Notes: a model not told the origin generated them from the sequence alone. A stretch of DNA of 64,000 nucleotides from Ephydatia muelleri (GCA_013339895.1 JABACO010000013.1:1239595-1303594); one strand, 5' to 3'; shown: positions 35,004 to 47,941, numbered from the stretch's first letter. Made by a program: numbers and translations.

Positions 35004-35183
35004 ATCTATTTGAACTGTAGGTGCATAATCCATGTTCATGTATTCTTGTTAAGATTATTATTATTATGTATCTCATGCAAACAATAGTAATTTACAATAA
35101 TTATACGCATAATAATCACACATTAAACAGACTACAAAGTTCCTAAGCCTAACTAATATTTCAGACATAGTCTACCCAAATGA

Positions 35184-36113
35184 TTGGGGCAGATTTCTTG
35201 TCAAAATAGCTCTTGTGTATTATTATTATTAAAAGTCATCTCTCACTATAATAGTTGTGTTGCAGAGTGTGACGCCTTATCAATCACCTCACTGAAGGAT
35301 AACAGTCCAAACCAAAAGAAACTATCAGACTCTATTGAAGCATTACAATTCAACTCACTCCTCAGCACAAGTTCCACAGCAGACAGGGCACTTATTATCC
35401 ATCTCCTCCCCTCATGCTTCAGCATGGATCACTGTAGTTCCATCGATCTTGCACTTTTATACAGCACTAAAATGGTGGCTTGGGATTAATCCCTCAATGT
35501 GTTTAGACGGTAATTTAATGGCTTGCCCTCTTTGTCCAGGTAATTCACTTGACCCTTTGGGGTATCATTGTGTAACCTGCAAGAGAGGCGGCGATGTCAC
35601 TTTGAGGCATAATGCATTACGTAATGTGCTATTTAATACCTTCCATAGAGCTGGCTTGTCATCACATCTTGAGGTTGGTAGTGGCTGGGGTCAGGAGAGT
35701 TCAAGGACCCGTCCAGCAGACATTCTAGTCACCAATTGGGACAACAGCATCTCAGCAGCCTTCGATGTCACTGTTGCATCTCCGCTCAATTCTAGCACCA
35801 TTACGGAAGCGGGCATGTACTCAGGTGTTGCAGCAAGAGCAGCTGAGCTCAGAAAGCACACTCAAAATGACTCTAAATGTGCTGAACTAAGTTGGAAATG
35901 TATTCCGCTGGCGGGTAGAGTGTTACGATGCATGGGGTCCAGAGGCTCTAAAGGCCTTCTCACAAGTAGCCACTCGTTTAGCCATTCGTGGGAATATCTA
36001 TGGCATTGACTGACCTCTTTGGTTACCTCAGTCACTCACTAATTAGAGCTAATGCTCATGCCATTCTGAGTCGTTCCTACTCCCACCTTATGCAGCAGGT
36101 GGATGAACTTTAA
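35184..36113 (+). pseudogene. LINE C-terminal half, well preserved
   Basis: An open 224-codon frame (35335-36009) includes the Cys/His block (CPLCPGNSLDPLGYHCVTCK, then RGGDVTLRHNALRN), then TRPADILVTNWDNSISAAFD and the Ala-rich YSGVAARAAELRKH. It is the best preserved copy of this region and the sister of 3010-4137(-). The RT part is missing, giving a 5'-truncated insertion. The spaced Cys and His suggest metal binding, which is inference. Confidence 0.85.
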
Positions 36114-36357
36114 TTTGTGTGTATTTGTTTGTGTTGTGTCATTAATTAGTAGATGTAATAATAATAATAGACAGTACTAATAATAATAATAAATAATGCA
36201 AGTATACCTTGACAAGAGAGAACTGAGCACAAACACATAGACACACACACACACGTAAATGATAAACTATCGATATGCTTATTCTTGTATACTGGGAAGA
36301 CCAAAGCCATCAACCATTAATTGTATAAAAATAAATAAATAATAATACTACAACACA

Positions 36358-38420
36358 CTAATAATTATAATCATGAAGGGGTGTACGGGCACATCTGAGT
36401 AGAATGGCTCTTGCATTTTGCCTCATCAGTGCGACAGCCAGTAGGCAGTACATTTGGCTCAGTGCCTCAGTTTCACCTACTCCCATTTGCATGGCTAGCC
36501 TCTTACTTAATCTAGAGAAGCATTCCTGGGTTTCACATCCCCAATGACCATAAACCTCCACCACTAATGGAATGCGTGTCCACCCCAATCTTGCTCGTTC
36601 TTGGCATGTTTTCCAATCTCACCAACCTCTGCAGAGTTGCCTGAAGCCAAGCTCACTTCCAGAATCAAGTCTGTATTAAGCAGATGAATGACTTTCAGGT
36701 CAAAAGTTGCAGGGTTGGAGAGGGACCAGTTTGGCACCAGCACATCAGCTGGCCTAGAAAAGTCTAAGCCTGGACCTTTCTCCAGTTGAAGAGATAAGCA
36801 CGCTTCGGAGCACAGGTTGGCAAAACAGTCTCTCAACCTATTGTGCCATGCAATGATGTCACCTCCAGAATGACATGTAAGGGCGTGGTGGCAATCTGGA
36901 TCAAGTGCACTTGAGCAAAGGGGACATATACTGTCAGCTGAGAAGATAGGCAGACCTAGCCGCCATTTTAATAGGACTTGCATCTCTTCAAGCTCCAGAG
37001 CTAAGCCATTGCGTATGCAAGGAATAGCTCTCAACCAGGCATTAGCATTACTCGCTGATACTGCTCTGAGTCTTGGCCTGATACAGACTGTACTGTTAAT
37101 AAGAAGAGTCTGAAAGAAATTGTTTTCTATTTTGCCTGATAGGTGGTGTTGCTGTGGAAGATAGCTGGTCACTGATTTAATAGTGACTGCATCAGCAGAG
37201 TCGATCTTTGTGTTGTAGAGTGCTATTGCCTGTTTGAGGAGATGGGAAGCATTTGGAGCACTGGTGACATCAATAGCATTGGACAAAGATGAAATGAATG
37301 CGCAGGAGGAGTGGTTAGAGACTTAGGTCAATCCAAGACTGGACTCCATGCCCGTAATGGTAGTTGAACTTGTTTGGTGGCTGAAAGTGTAAATTCAAAG
37401 GCTGCACATTCTTCTAAACAGTGGAGGACATCTTCATCAATAAGCATAAACTGCCTTAGAGAAGAATCACAAGGGGGAATTGAGCGACCTAAATGGGACA
37501 GCTTACAAAAGCTTGCACACTGGCGAAGTAGCAAGATGATACTTGAGGGTCACATAGCTGAGGTAAAAGATGGAGAAGAAGACAAGCCTGCTTTCTCTTT
37601 GCCTCGATGTAGTCACCACAAAATTCTGGACTTCTAATTGGTGACCCCAGGATTTCAAAGTTAAGTGTAGTTGATGTAGAAGTCAAAAAGTTGAAAGATA
37701 TCTTTATTAGGACTGCATGTACAGTTCACATTTGGATGGGTTATAGATCAGACCATTTGGCTTGCCCTCTGCACCTAGGACCTCTAGAGCTCTGAGCACA
37801 GTAGAGCCTGGACCAGCCAGGGCCCCATCATTTAAGTACCAGGCAATAAGCAAGAGCTGTTGACATTGAGGGTCAGCTGCTAACTTTTTCAGAACTGATA
37901 AGGACTAGAGCAAACAGTAGAGGGCCAAGAGGATAGCCTTGCTGAACTCCTGATGCCGAGGAAATTGAACCAAGAGGATGCCAAAGTTTTGGATGTTGTG
38001 AGTAACACCAGGAGGTCCATGGGTAAATCTCTGGAAAGTGCATAAACATTGTTGGAGAACAGCATCCCTAGATACAAAATTAAAAGCATTCTGCATGTTG
38101 ATTTTAATGACAGCAAAATCAGGCTTACTCCAATGCTGCTCTAAAACCTCTCTGAGATTGTGGATTATCTTTTCTGACCCTCTTGGGCAAGCCACACCGA
38201 ATTGAAATGGACTGAAAAAGGCAGAAGTCTTTCCTTTACCACATTGCAGGCACACTTGCTAGCCAGCCTTCTTATCACCTTCCCTACAACAATTGGCTAA
38301 ACATCCCAAACATTTCCTTTTACCTTCAACAGTGCTGTCAAACTTCCTCCCTTCCTCCTGCTAGGAGTGGGGCTATTGCTTCTGGAGCCTTTCCAGGAAG
38401 TAAATTGCAAGTGTGGTTCA
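36358..38420 (-). pseudogene. Most complete LINE copy, minus strand
   Basis: From 38420 downward there is a degenerate entry segment with LPGKAPEAIAPLLAGG. The RT fingers (SPFQFGVACPRGSEKIIHNL, about 38155-38215) follow, then DFAVIKINMQNAFNFVSRDA with the first catalytic Asp changed to Asn (KINMQNAF for the usual K-x-D-x-x-N-AF). The second box reads WYLNDGALAG (about 37810), so Y-x-D-D has become Y-L-N-D. A 240-codon open segment (36564-37286) holds the Cys/His block CPLCSSALDPDCHHALTC and DVLVPNWSLSNPATFDLKVI. The tail ends at about 36360. Two catalytic Asp appear lost, so it is inactive. Confidence 0.87.
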
Positions 38421-39438
38421 AACATATGTTCAGAGATGCTTGATGCTAGCTAGATCGGTATAATGCATAACAATTGTTTGCTTTCTGTCTTAGAATAAAG
38501 TAGTCATACTATTCCACATGCATCTATTATGGCTCGAGTTGACAGACTATTCAGAAGTATGAGTTCTAACACAGTAACTCTAATAAGCAGGAAGAACAAA
38601 GGTCATTATAGAAGAAGTATAGAAGAAGTATTCCAACAGCAGTATCTAAATATCGTAAAAAGGAACAGCTGCTGTTAAGCATTTTGACAACTAGTTCATT
38701 CCAAATGCGTTCCAAAAAATGTGTAGACAGTCATTTGGCAGAGCACAGACATTTATTTTGATTTACTCACTGAACAGGAAAATTGATTGTTATTTTGTCC
38801 CAAGTGGGCTTTACACCCATATTTATGATGACTCACAACAATACATTTAGTAACATTAGCTTTCATACTCTGCTGGCTACTTCCACCCATAAACTTAAAG
38901 CTACAAAATTCCAAATAATGTTGCTCTATGAGTGTTCCTCAGTAGCACATGGCTGGTAGTAGCCTGCCTCCACAAGAAGACTCTCAATAATTGCCTGCAA
39001 AGTAATTCAGTGTAACACATGCAGACATATATATTATGAGTTACCTGTAGATCTTCATAGCTGATGCAGTGCCCTTCCCCTCTAGCAAATATCTGTTCTT
39101 TGGATTGTGGAGAACCTAAGAATTGATTATGGAGGGGGGGAGGAAAGGGGAAGGGAATAAACTGTGTACTTTGCAATACATTTTTTCATCCTTGTAATGA
39201 CAGCACTAATTTAAATGATTTCATTACCTGCAAGTTCTGCCATAGCCTTTAATGACAAATTAGCAAGATTTTCTTGCATAAAAGATCAATTATCTCGTTG
39301 GAGCCGGTCATTAACTGCAGTGAAGTACGCATGTTAAGTTCAGAGTAAGACACTGCACATGAAATGGTTTGGAATTTGCAACAATGGGGTTAAACATTTG
39401 CTTTCTTTATCTATTACTATTTAAAACATAATACTATT
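38421..39438. other. Non-coding spacer
   Basis: AT-rich sequence with no recognised gene or element. Confidence 0.4.
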
Positions 39439-39446
39439 ACTTCCAA

Positions 39447-40564
39447 TAGGGTGTGTAACCGGGTTATTCGAATATTCGCAAAAACCTATCCGTTCGAATA
39501 GCAACTTAGCATTATTCGGAAAAATCGATTAGTGAATTTTATCCATTCGAAGTAACCGGTTAATGTTTCTCCATTCGGAGGGTACTTAGGTATTCGTCAT
39601 CAGCATCGACAATTCGCCCATTATTCGAATACTTTTTAATCCCAATATCCGGATATGATTTTCAATTGAGTATTAGAGCTATATATATAACATACGTCAC
39701 TGTTGTTTTAACTATTTATACATACATGCGTCGGAAGCAATTAATAATTTGATAGGTATTGAGTAAAATAATGCAAAATATTTAATGTGCATCAATTGTG
39801 GTTACAAATTATACAGCGTGTACTAGCTCAATGCTTTTATCGTCGTCTTCAAGTATATGTCACGAGTTGTGTTTATATGTAGTAGCAATAAATTTATGTA
39901 GTATTGCATTGTTTTATTGTACAGTGGTATACGAAGTGAACATATCTGAGTATTGCGCTAGCGAGGTGAAATAGAATGATAGACTTTTCACCCACTTCAA
40001 GTAAGTATGCGCGCTCTGTTTGAGTATGTATAGGAATTAGAGAGCATTACGCGATCGTACTGATGGGAAATTTCATATGCATTTAGCGAGAACGTGAATG
40101 GAGTGTTAGACGATTGTAAGTGGAGTACGTGATTGTAGGTGATGTGGGGTGAGTTATTAATGGTGATGTCTGATCTCAGTGGTTAGTGTTGGATGGTTAG
40201 GTTTACTATGTACAAGTGCATTGTAAAGATATACAATTTATTAAACTCTGTGTTTGGCAAACACATGCTACTGTAGACCTTGGTTTCTGTGTTTTCAACT
40301 GACATGCATAGCTCTAGTTTGGGTGCGAGACCAGGTGGATTTCTGTGCAGACATAAATAATCTTCTCAGTGTGCACTCCACAAGCACCATAACCTGACTA
40401 ACCTAGGTTTTCGGCAGGAAATTTGGCAAAAACCTATTCCGAAAAATGGATTTTGTTTTTAAACTATTCAGAAAAAATCGATTTTCAGATCCACCAAAAT
40501 CTGAAAAATCGATTAGTATTCGGAAAAATCTATTTATTATGCAGGGGAGGTAACACACCCCCTA
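39447..40564. mobile_element. hAT-like non-autonomous element
   Basis: The left end is TAGGGTGTGTAACCGGGTTA and the complement of the right end is TAGGGGGTGTGTTACCTCCC, imperfect terminal inverted repeats. Flanks ACTTCCAA (39439-39446) and ACTTACAA (40565-40572) agree at 7 of 8 positions, a hAT-length duplication. Both subterminal zones are rich in ATTCG and GGAAAAATCGATTAGT motifs. No transposase ORF is seen in its 1.1 kb. Confidence 0.75.
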
Positions 40565-40800
40565 ACTTACAAGCAAGTGGAAAACCCCAGTGTGCATATG
40601 TGTCCATACATTTCACATGTGGGGATTTAAATTAATCCTGGGTAGGGAAGTTGAGAGCAATTAAATATGCAAGGTACCTTGTGTATTTCTACTTTTAAAG
40701 AACCAGCACTAGTACCATATGCAAATAATTATGTTCCAAAGCGCATCCACCAATGTTCGCCGCATTGACATAATGATGAAGGTGGAAGCTGTGTGTGGGA

Positions 40801-40802
<2 letters not shown>

Positions 40803-40899
<97 letters not shown>

Positions 40900-40955
40900 G
40901 GAGAGAGAGAGGAGAAGAGAGAGGAGAGAGCGGGAGAGGGAGGGAGGGAGAATAA
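40803..40955. repeat. (GA)n microsatellite
   Basis: About 150 bp of GA dinucleotide with scattered GGA interruptions. It lies just beyond the 3' end of the NEK10 coding region. Long Arg-Glu or Ser-Leu ORFs across it are artefacts. Confidence 0.98.
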
Positions 40956-40960
40956 GAATA

Positions 40961-43900
40961 TCAAAACCAGCTAGCTTGCAGCCATTGCATGACAACCTGG
41001 TTGATGTAGAGTAACTTGTGGACTTGAGACATCAACTGAGAAATGGGGTCGGCAATCTCTCGCACTTGTTGGGAATTTACACTAAGTAATGATGTGACTG
41101 TGTAACCAAATGAAACATGAAAATACAGTGAGGAACAGAGACAGCTAAATTTGCTAACCGGAATGTGAACGCCCACGATTAAAATGTGGAGAAGATCTAT
41201 AAATGAAGATTGTGTAATGGTTGTGAATTGTTTTCTAATTATACCATACTCTCTTAGCTGTTGAGATGCTGATCTCACAGATTGTCGAAATCCTAACTCT
41301 TTTGCTCGAGCTCGTGGTGGAGTTTGCAATGTCATATCTTATGGTAGCACTTCCTGTCCCCATGGCTACAACAGCAGACTGACTCGGGGTCCTTCTAGGC
41401 TCAGTGTCTATTTGAGAGACACATTAAATGAAAGGATACATATTATCCTTTTTGAATACCTACCCGAAGTATCCACATCCAAGCTATGACATTGATTTGT
41501 AGCAGCCACCTTGGTTAAAGCTATCTTTGTGGTGGACGGTGATCCAGATTTTTTCTTGCTCATCATCTACAATAGACTTCATTGCTTCTATGCATCTGCT
41601 CATCATCCACCTCTTCCATGGGGTTGTTGTCTTCACCAAGTTGAGAAAGGAGACAGCGCCGTGCCTGCATTGTTCCTATGGTGCTTTGTATGTCTTCCAA
41701 ACGACCATGTTTATACTCATTTTGATGCATAACATTGTTGTCTATGTGTGTATATGAATAAATACAAATGGTGAGCTGCAAACATAGGCCACCTGCAATA
41801 CATACATGTATTTTGACACTCTGTCTTTTTCTCTTGCAAGCCTTCTGATCAAAGACATGTTCTCAAATGCCAATTCATCTACTTGCTTCATAATCATTTC
41901 ACACATCATTGCTCCAACCTATGTGACATATTGGACAAAGTAAGGAGAGGAAAAACCAATTATCAATCGCACAGGATACCTCAACGCTGTCAGGTCTGCA
42001 TTGAGGATTTGCAGTCAAACATCTGTAGTTTGGCATTGGAGAGGGAGAAGCAGATAACAGTGGTCAAGTTGGCTGAGAACCAATGCTTTGTACAGTTTCA
42101 TAATTATAGTGTATCTATAGCATGTGACTTATATAATAGTATTGTCTGTTGGTGTCTATTATATGATACCGTATACTTTATGAATATGTCTATGTGTGAG
42201 CTTCTTTACACTGTGGTGTTTTGTTCATTAAGTCTTGCGTTGGCGCTAGGGCTGCGAACAATACAATAGTAAGAACTATAGTACTAGAAACACCCCCAAA
42301 AAATGCCATAACACTGTCGCGAAACATGAAATGTCCAAATACATATGGGTAGCTAGTACCCACACTAAAACGAAGTACCCATTTCTGTCGCATATTGGAT
42401 GGAGATGGTAATGCTAGATATTTGCATCCAAGGTTGGAAAAGGAAAATAGTATATCTAAAATCAAGATATTGCATTGGCAGTACATAACTTATATGTTGT
42501 ACATGTCACATATATTATCATTAATAGTGTTCGGGTCGATCCATTCGAACCGAACATCGAACCGAACCGACTTAATTCGAACCGAACTTCGAACGGTTCG
42601 TACTTAAAAATTATCAATGATAATTACTGGTTAAGTTAAATTTGTATGACCGTACGAAACAGTTACATGTAATTCGGCACTTATTCGCGCGTGATTGCAC
42701 GAATCAGTGCCGAATTAACTGTTTCTTTAAAAAAGAAAGTTAGAAACAAAAGTAGATAGACCACTTTGAACTTTTGGGAATTACGCTGCAATTTATCATG
42801 CATTATACATTGACGAAGCATACGTCATACATGCATTCATGCAAATAAGTGTAATGTCCCGACTCCTGGGCGAGCGCTAGCTACTGTAAGTACAGTACTC
42901 TATCGTACGGTTCTTATATGTATACCTGACTACATGTACTTGTACATAAAATAAACAAACCAATCATCATTATGAATTCGCGGCGCTGGTATACAAGGCA
43001 ATGAATTTTTAATGAGATGTTCGAAAGGTTCGAAAGATATTCGAACCGAACATCGAACCGAGTCGAACCTCGAACCGTTCGACCGGTTCGGTCCGAACCG
43101 GAACACTAATCATTAAACAATAGTTACCACCGGTATTAACTATGCAAAAAGTAGGCGAATATGCACATGTTCTTCATGACATTTGTATAACAATCAGTGT
43201 ACCTCTCAATCACTTGTGTTACTGTTTCTGAATATAGTCCAGTGGGTACACGAGCATACTCCACCTCTGCTATCTTGTAACATAAGAACAAGAAGTATAC
43301 ATCTCAACACAATAGCAATTGGATAGGATGCTTCTAACCTTCTTTGCCAGAGCCAGCACATTCCCAGATTGGAATGGAGGTTGGAGCATTGCCATCTGAT
43401 AGAAGATACATCCAGCTGCCCATATATCTGCCTTCTCATTATATGGCTCACTGTTCACCAACTCAGGGCTAATGTAGGTATTGCAGTGTTGAGGGAAAGG
43501 TTCATAATAGACGACATATGATTTTGGTAAAGGGTTGAGTCCATGGCTCTAAACAGTGAGAATGGTAGGCGTATACCATTCTCACTATTTAGAGCCATGG
43601 ACTCAACCCTTTACCAAAATCTTTGTGACATGTTTCAAGCATTGTTACGTACCTTTTTGCTATCTAAATCTAGCATCATTATTTGGGAAGACCTAAACCT
43701 ACCCCAAAAAATGGACATCCAAGATTATGATTTGTTAGTGTGGATATTCTAGAAGTCTGTAATATACTTTACCCCAATGATTCTTAATCAGGGTATGTGT
43801 TGCGGAGTTGCAAGGTTCTGAATATTTAATTAATGTAACGTTTCAATACAAATTACATTTCTATTGTTTGTTACAACATATGCATTAGGTCACTTTCCAC

Positions 43901-46900
43901 TGCAACATTCCCATATCTTATATTAGGCATCTGTATGCCATTTTTTGGGGGTGTCACAGGTGTTTGCCATTTGTTTGTTGCATTTCATGTAACTTTAATA
44001 ACATAAAGTATTGAGTGTTTATATTAACAATATTATGCAAATGGATTTTTAAAAAGTAAAGATTGTGTGTAGCAGCATACAATATTATATCATTGACATG
44101 CACTGAAAGAGAAACTTTTCTTCTGGTCTACTATTCTATTTGAGTGTCAATCTGACACTCCCACAAATGCATTGAAAAGAGATACAAAGAGACACATATA
44201 CCAATATTTCCTTTTGTTTATGTAACTGAGCAGCACCTGCTGGTTTGTGTTAAAACTCTATATCACAGACATCTGCTCAATCATGCTACCCACATTGCTC
44301 CATACATTTAAAGAGCCATTGTGCACCTTCTCCCACTAGTCATGCCCATTTGTGAGCTCTAAACATTGTGCATGTAACCCAACAACGGCCCGGAGTATGT
44401 ATTTTTAGCCACTACAATTCCCTAAACAATGATGCCGTGATAACTTCAATAGCTTACTCTTTAATAACAAGCTATGTTCAAGGTAAACCCAAAGTAAGCA
44501 TCAAATTACTGTACTGTAATAAAGCCACAGATCTAATGCAAACCAGAATAAAGGAAGGGTTAATTTTTATGATTCGCAATCTTGTATGGTAGCAGCTGAT
44601 GTACAACATTAACCTATACAGCAGTATTGTGACAGTTTGTAGGCTTGTTTTTTGTACATGCATACGTATGCAGTGCCAGTCAGAGTTGCATTGATTAAAT
44701 TGACTCCTGTTTGATACATAATTAAATTCATTACAGTGACATGTTGGGCTTCAATGAGGAGTTGAAATTGAGTGTGTTCTGAATCAATTAATCATTCATA
44801 GAAAAGTTGATTGAACTTGATTGGTTTCTCCAAAATTCAATTAGTACACATCTACAAATGCAATGTCTCTAGTAGTACATTTCGAGAAACATTCATGAAT
44901 TTGCTATGCTTACAGACCGCATCATTCAGAATGCAGGTTTGCAACTATTTGTATCCTTAAAAAAATACCAAAATATGATAGCGTGAGTTATATGCTATCT
45001 GTAGGACTTTATTAAAGCTGGTTCTAATCTTAAGAAAATCCAGTTGTGTTTGTCTTACCACCAATACAAAATAGTCCCCCACAGTGGACTTCAACACGCT
45101 GAACTCCCGGTCCTTTTTGCTTGGCCAAACCAAAGTCAGCTGCACATGTGCAAAATACACAAATAAAATCAATCTGCCCACCACCTCATCCCTTGCTCTC
45201 CTCACTAATGGTGAGCTTGTCCCCTCAGTCACCATGACATTTGCTGGAGTGAGATCTCGGTGGACTATCTTCTTCTCTTTATGAAGATATCTAAGACCTT
45301 GGATCAGCCTGACCAAATATCCTCCCATGCGTGCCTCCGAAACCTCTCTCTCTTCTCTCGTAGCACAACTATGTGATCAATAAGTGGAGCACCTTCAAGC
45401 AGTTCCATGACAATGTAGAGATGGTTCCCTGAACGTAAATGCCCGAATGAAGGGATAAGAGAGCACCGAGTGGCAAGAGGCTTACCTTCTTGAAAGCATT
45501 TGTGGTATTTTACAATATTTGGATGACTGAGCTGGAGAGAGAAGGCAGTGTGATGTGATGAGACAGGCATTAACAAAATGATCATTATTCTTCAATTCTT
45601 AACTCTGTCTTTCATTTATTATATTAAATAAATTAATGCGTCAATCAAATGTGCTACATTCACTGTAGAAAAACGCTAGTAAAGAGATGAGGCATTACTA
45701 GGAGATCGCACCTGTTCTTTAATAATGTTTACTTCATTCATAATTTTTCCAACACTCTCAGTCCTCTCCTCTGAGTTTTTTCCCAGAGCAGGGCTGTCCA
45801 TCCTGATCTGTGACGAACATGTATATAGATACGTCGCAGAACAAATATACACATTTTTCAGCACAAATGCATACAAACAGGTGCCCCTCAGCACAAAACA
45901 CACAAATATTTTAGCTATACCTCTTTCATAGCATAGTAGGACTCTGTTTGGTGCTTCATTACCTTGTGAGAAAGTGAGGTGAGGAAACGGAGTGGGTTTG
46001 AACAGTCAATTCACATTGGCATTGCTACACCCTTACCCTGTACACTTGGCCAAATGCCCCTTTGCCCAGAAGCTCATAAACATAATAGTTCCCTATTGAG
46101 AACACTGGACTTGTTCTTATTCAACTCTTCAATACTCAATCTGATCTTTTGCTGTTCCTCAGTCTTGATTCAAATGTATGGGCAATGAACAGAGGAGAGA
46201 TGAAGAAGAGAAAAAGAAGAAGTAATTATGGGTGGATGTTAGTGAGGGATGTGAGGAGAAATTGGAAGGATGGATGGGGGAGGGATTTGATGGAGAGAGG
46301 GATGGATAGATGATGGATAGATAGAACCGTGTGTACAACATAGGATATGCCAGATGAAAAAGAGCAAACAGAAACCCACTGGCAAACTGGAAATCATCTT
46401 CATGACAGGCTCATAGTCCTTAAGAGTTTTTGTGTAGTTTCCTATATCAATGAACACTTCAAAGACCTTTTCGGGGAATAGGGTTTTGAACAATTTCCGA
46501 TTCCTTTCCAAGCTGAACAGAAATCTATAATTGAATCACGCACGATCAAAGGGCAAGATGACTACTGTTGGAGAAACAAACCTAAGAGCTCTAAGGGCAT
46601 GCAAGCAGAGATTCTCTCTGTGCTTAGAGGGAGACAGTGGATTAGGTGTGGGGAAGAGCTGTGCTGAGATGAGGTAAATCCCATTGCCCTGTATAGTGGT
46701 GCGATGAAGGGGATATGAGGAAATTAAATGAAGGCACAAAGAGGAGAAAATTAACAGTTGTGAGTTTTGGAAGAGCAAAGAAACAGTGGGAATAAGAAAT
46801 TGTTAACTAACCTTTACCACCAGTTGTGAACTAGCATCATTCAAGACCAACTGTGCAATTGTTGAGCAGCATGCTGTGAAAGACATACCATCAAAATAAG

Positions 46901-47770
46901 TCAAGTTTCTCTTAACTTTAATAGTCACAGTGAGGGGAACATTGGTGGAATGGGACTTGTGAGAGGGCTGAGGGAGGTTGATGGGTGTTGGTTGAGGAAG
47001 GGGGACTCACCGGCCCTGAGTGATAGCACAGCATCACTCACATCACTGCCTCCTCCTGCTCCTTCTCTAATTCCCCATCCTTCTCTACCAGTCCCCTCTT
47101 GCCCTTCATTGCTCTGTCCTCTGGAAGTTTTGGTGTTGGTAGATAATTGCAATTGTGAAGACTGTATACATGAAATCATGCTATGTAACAAAATTGCATA
47201 TTCTAATAGACTACCACACAAGTATTACTCCACACAAACACAAATCCTCTCATGCAAGGTTACAAAGCATAGAACCTTTTACCTGAGAATGTTAAGCAGC
47301 AATGGAATTCCACCCCTCAACCGTATGGCCTCTTGCTGTGCCACATCCTCTGCCAGGCTGTCCAGAATTTTCACCTAAGATGCCAAACCATGCAATTTCA
47401 ATGTTAGGACTCTGATAAAGAATAATAGAACGAACTGACCAGTTCTCATTCTCTTATAACCCCTGAAGCTCTAAACCTTCTCCCTTCTCCCTTCACCCCA
47501 CCATACACTCCACCCTCCCCACTTATTGCTCTCACCAATCGATGTAGCAAGCGAAGGTCCTTCGAGTGCAGTAAACTACAGAACGGGTTGAGGTGGATGA
47601 GATTGAGACATTGAGCAAAAACCCAATCAAACAGCCATTCAGGGTAGAATGGTAGGGTTGCATTTATAATTGACAATAATATCCTACCGTAGGCATAATC
47701 CCAGCCCATCAAGGTCGGCCATCTGATCTTGATTACTGCCTCTTGGCTCAATAGAAGGAGGAGGTCACTG
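40961..47770 (-). CDS. NEK10: NEK10-like protein kinase, multi-exon, 5' incomplete
   Basis: Exons on the minus strand follow the order of animal NEK10, a NIMA-related kinase with N-terminal ARM-like repeats. Armadillo-region exons lie at 46.4-47.6 kb, including KLFKTLFPEKVFEVFIDIG (46400-46510) and EDVAQQEAIRLRGGIPLLL (about 47290-47350). Kinase exons: YYVYELLGKGAFGQVYR (46040-46090, Gly loop), ESYYAMKE (45926-45950, ATP-binding Lys) and HPNIVKYHKCFQEG (45480-45530). Next are YIVMELLEGAPLIDHIVVL (45350-45420), RYLHKEKKIVHRDLTPANVM (45230-45300, HRD loop), DFGLAKQK (45100-45130) and VNSEPYNEKADIWAAGCI (43400-43455). A coiled-coil-like stretch follows (41840-41930), and the last exon ends QQVREIADPISQL (41030-41080) before a stop at 40961. 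HRDLTPxN is typical of NEK10. Frame breaks appear near the Gly-loop and DFG exons, each fixable by one base. The start probably lies in or beyond the N gap. Confidence 0.9.
42525..43108. mobile_element. hAT-like MITE in a NEK10 intron
   Basis: The left end TAGTGTTCGGGTCG and the complement of the right end TAGTGTTCCGGTTCGGACCG form imperfect inverted termini. The 8-bp sequence ATCATTAA flanks it exactly (42517-42524 and 43109-43116). Both ends are packed with CGAACCGAAC motifs. An internal hairpin at about 42658-42725 pairs AATTCGGCACT with AGTGCCGAATT. It is non-coding and lies between kinase-domain exons. Confidence 0.92.
43521..43620. repeat. Near-perfect 47-bp hairpin in a NEK10 intron
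   Basis: The arms at 43521-43567 and 43574-43620 are reverse complements with a single mismatch around a 6-nt loop. The left arm begins ATTTTGGTAAAGGGTTGAGT. The transcribed form would be a long stable stem in the NEK10 pre-mRNA. It could be a microRNA-like precursor or a small foldback transposon. Confidence 0.92.
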
Positions 47771-47941
47771 GCAAGACTGAGGTAGAAGGTAAAATCATTT
47801 ATGCAGTGTTCTATGGCAAACTATAAGTATAAGTAAGTATGGTGATAATATTGAGTAAAAAGATGTGAACAAAAATAGCAATTAAGAATAATTTCATTTG
47901 TTTGTCTTTTAATGAATTCTGTTCTATATCCTAAACTTGAA

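Noticed and set aside
40695..40995. Arg/Glu- and Ser/Leu-repeat ORFs
   Set aside because: They are translations of a (GA)n microsatellite.
40961..47770. NEK10 as a processed or dead pseudogene
   Set aside because: Introns with GT/AG sites, catalytic Lys, HRD and DFG are retained. The few one-base breaks are more simply explained as sequence errors.
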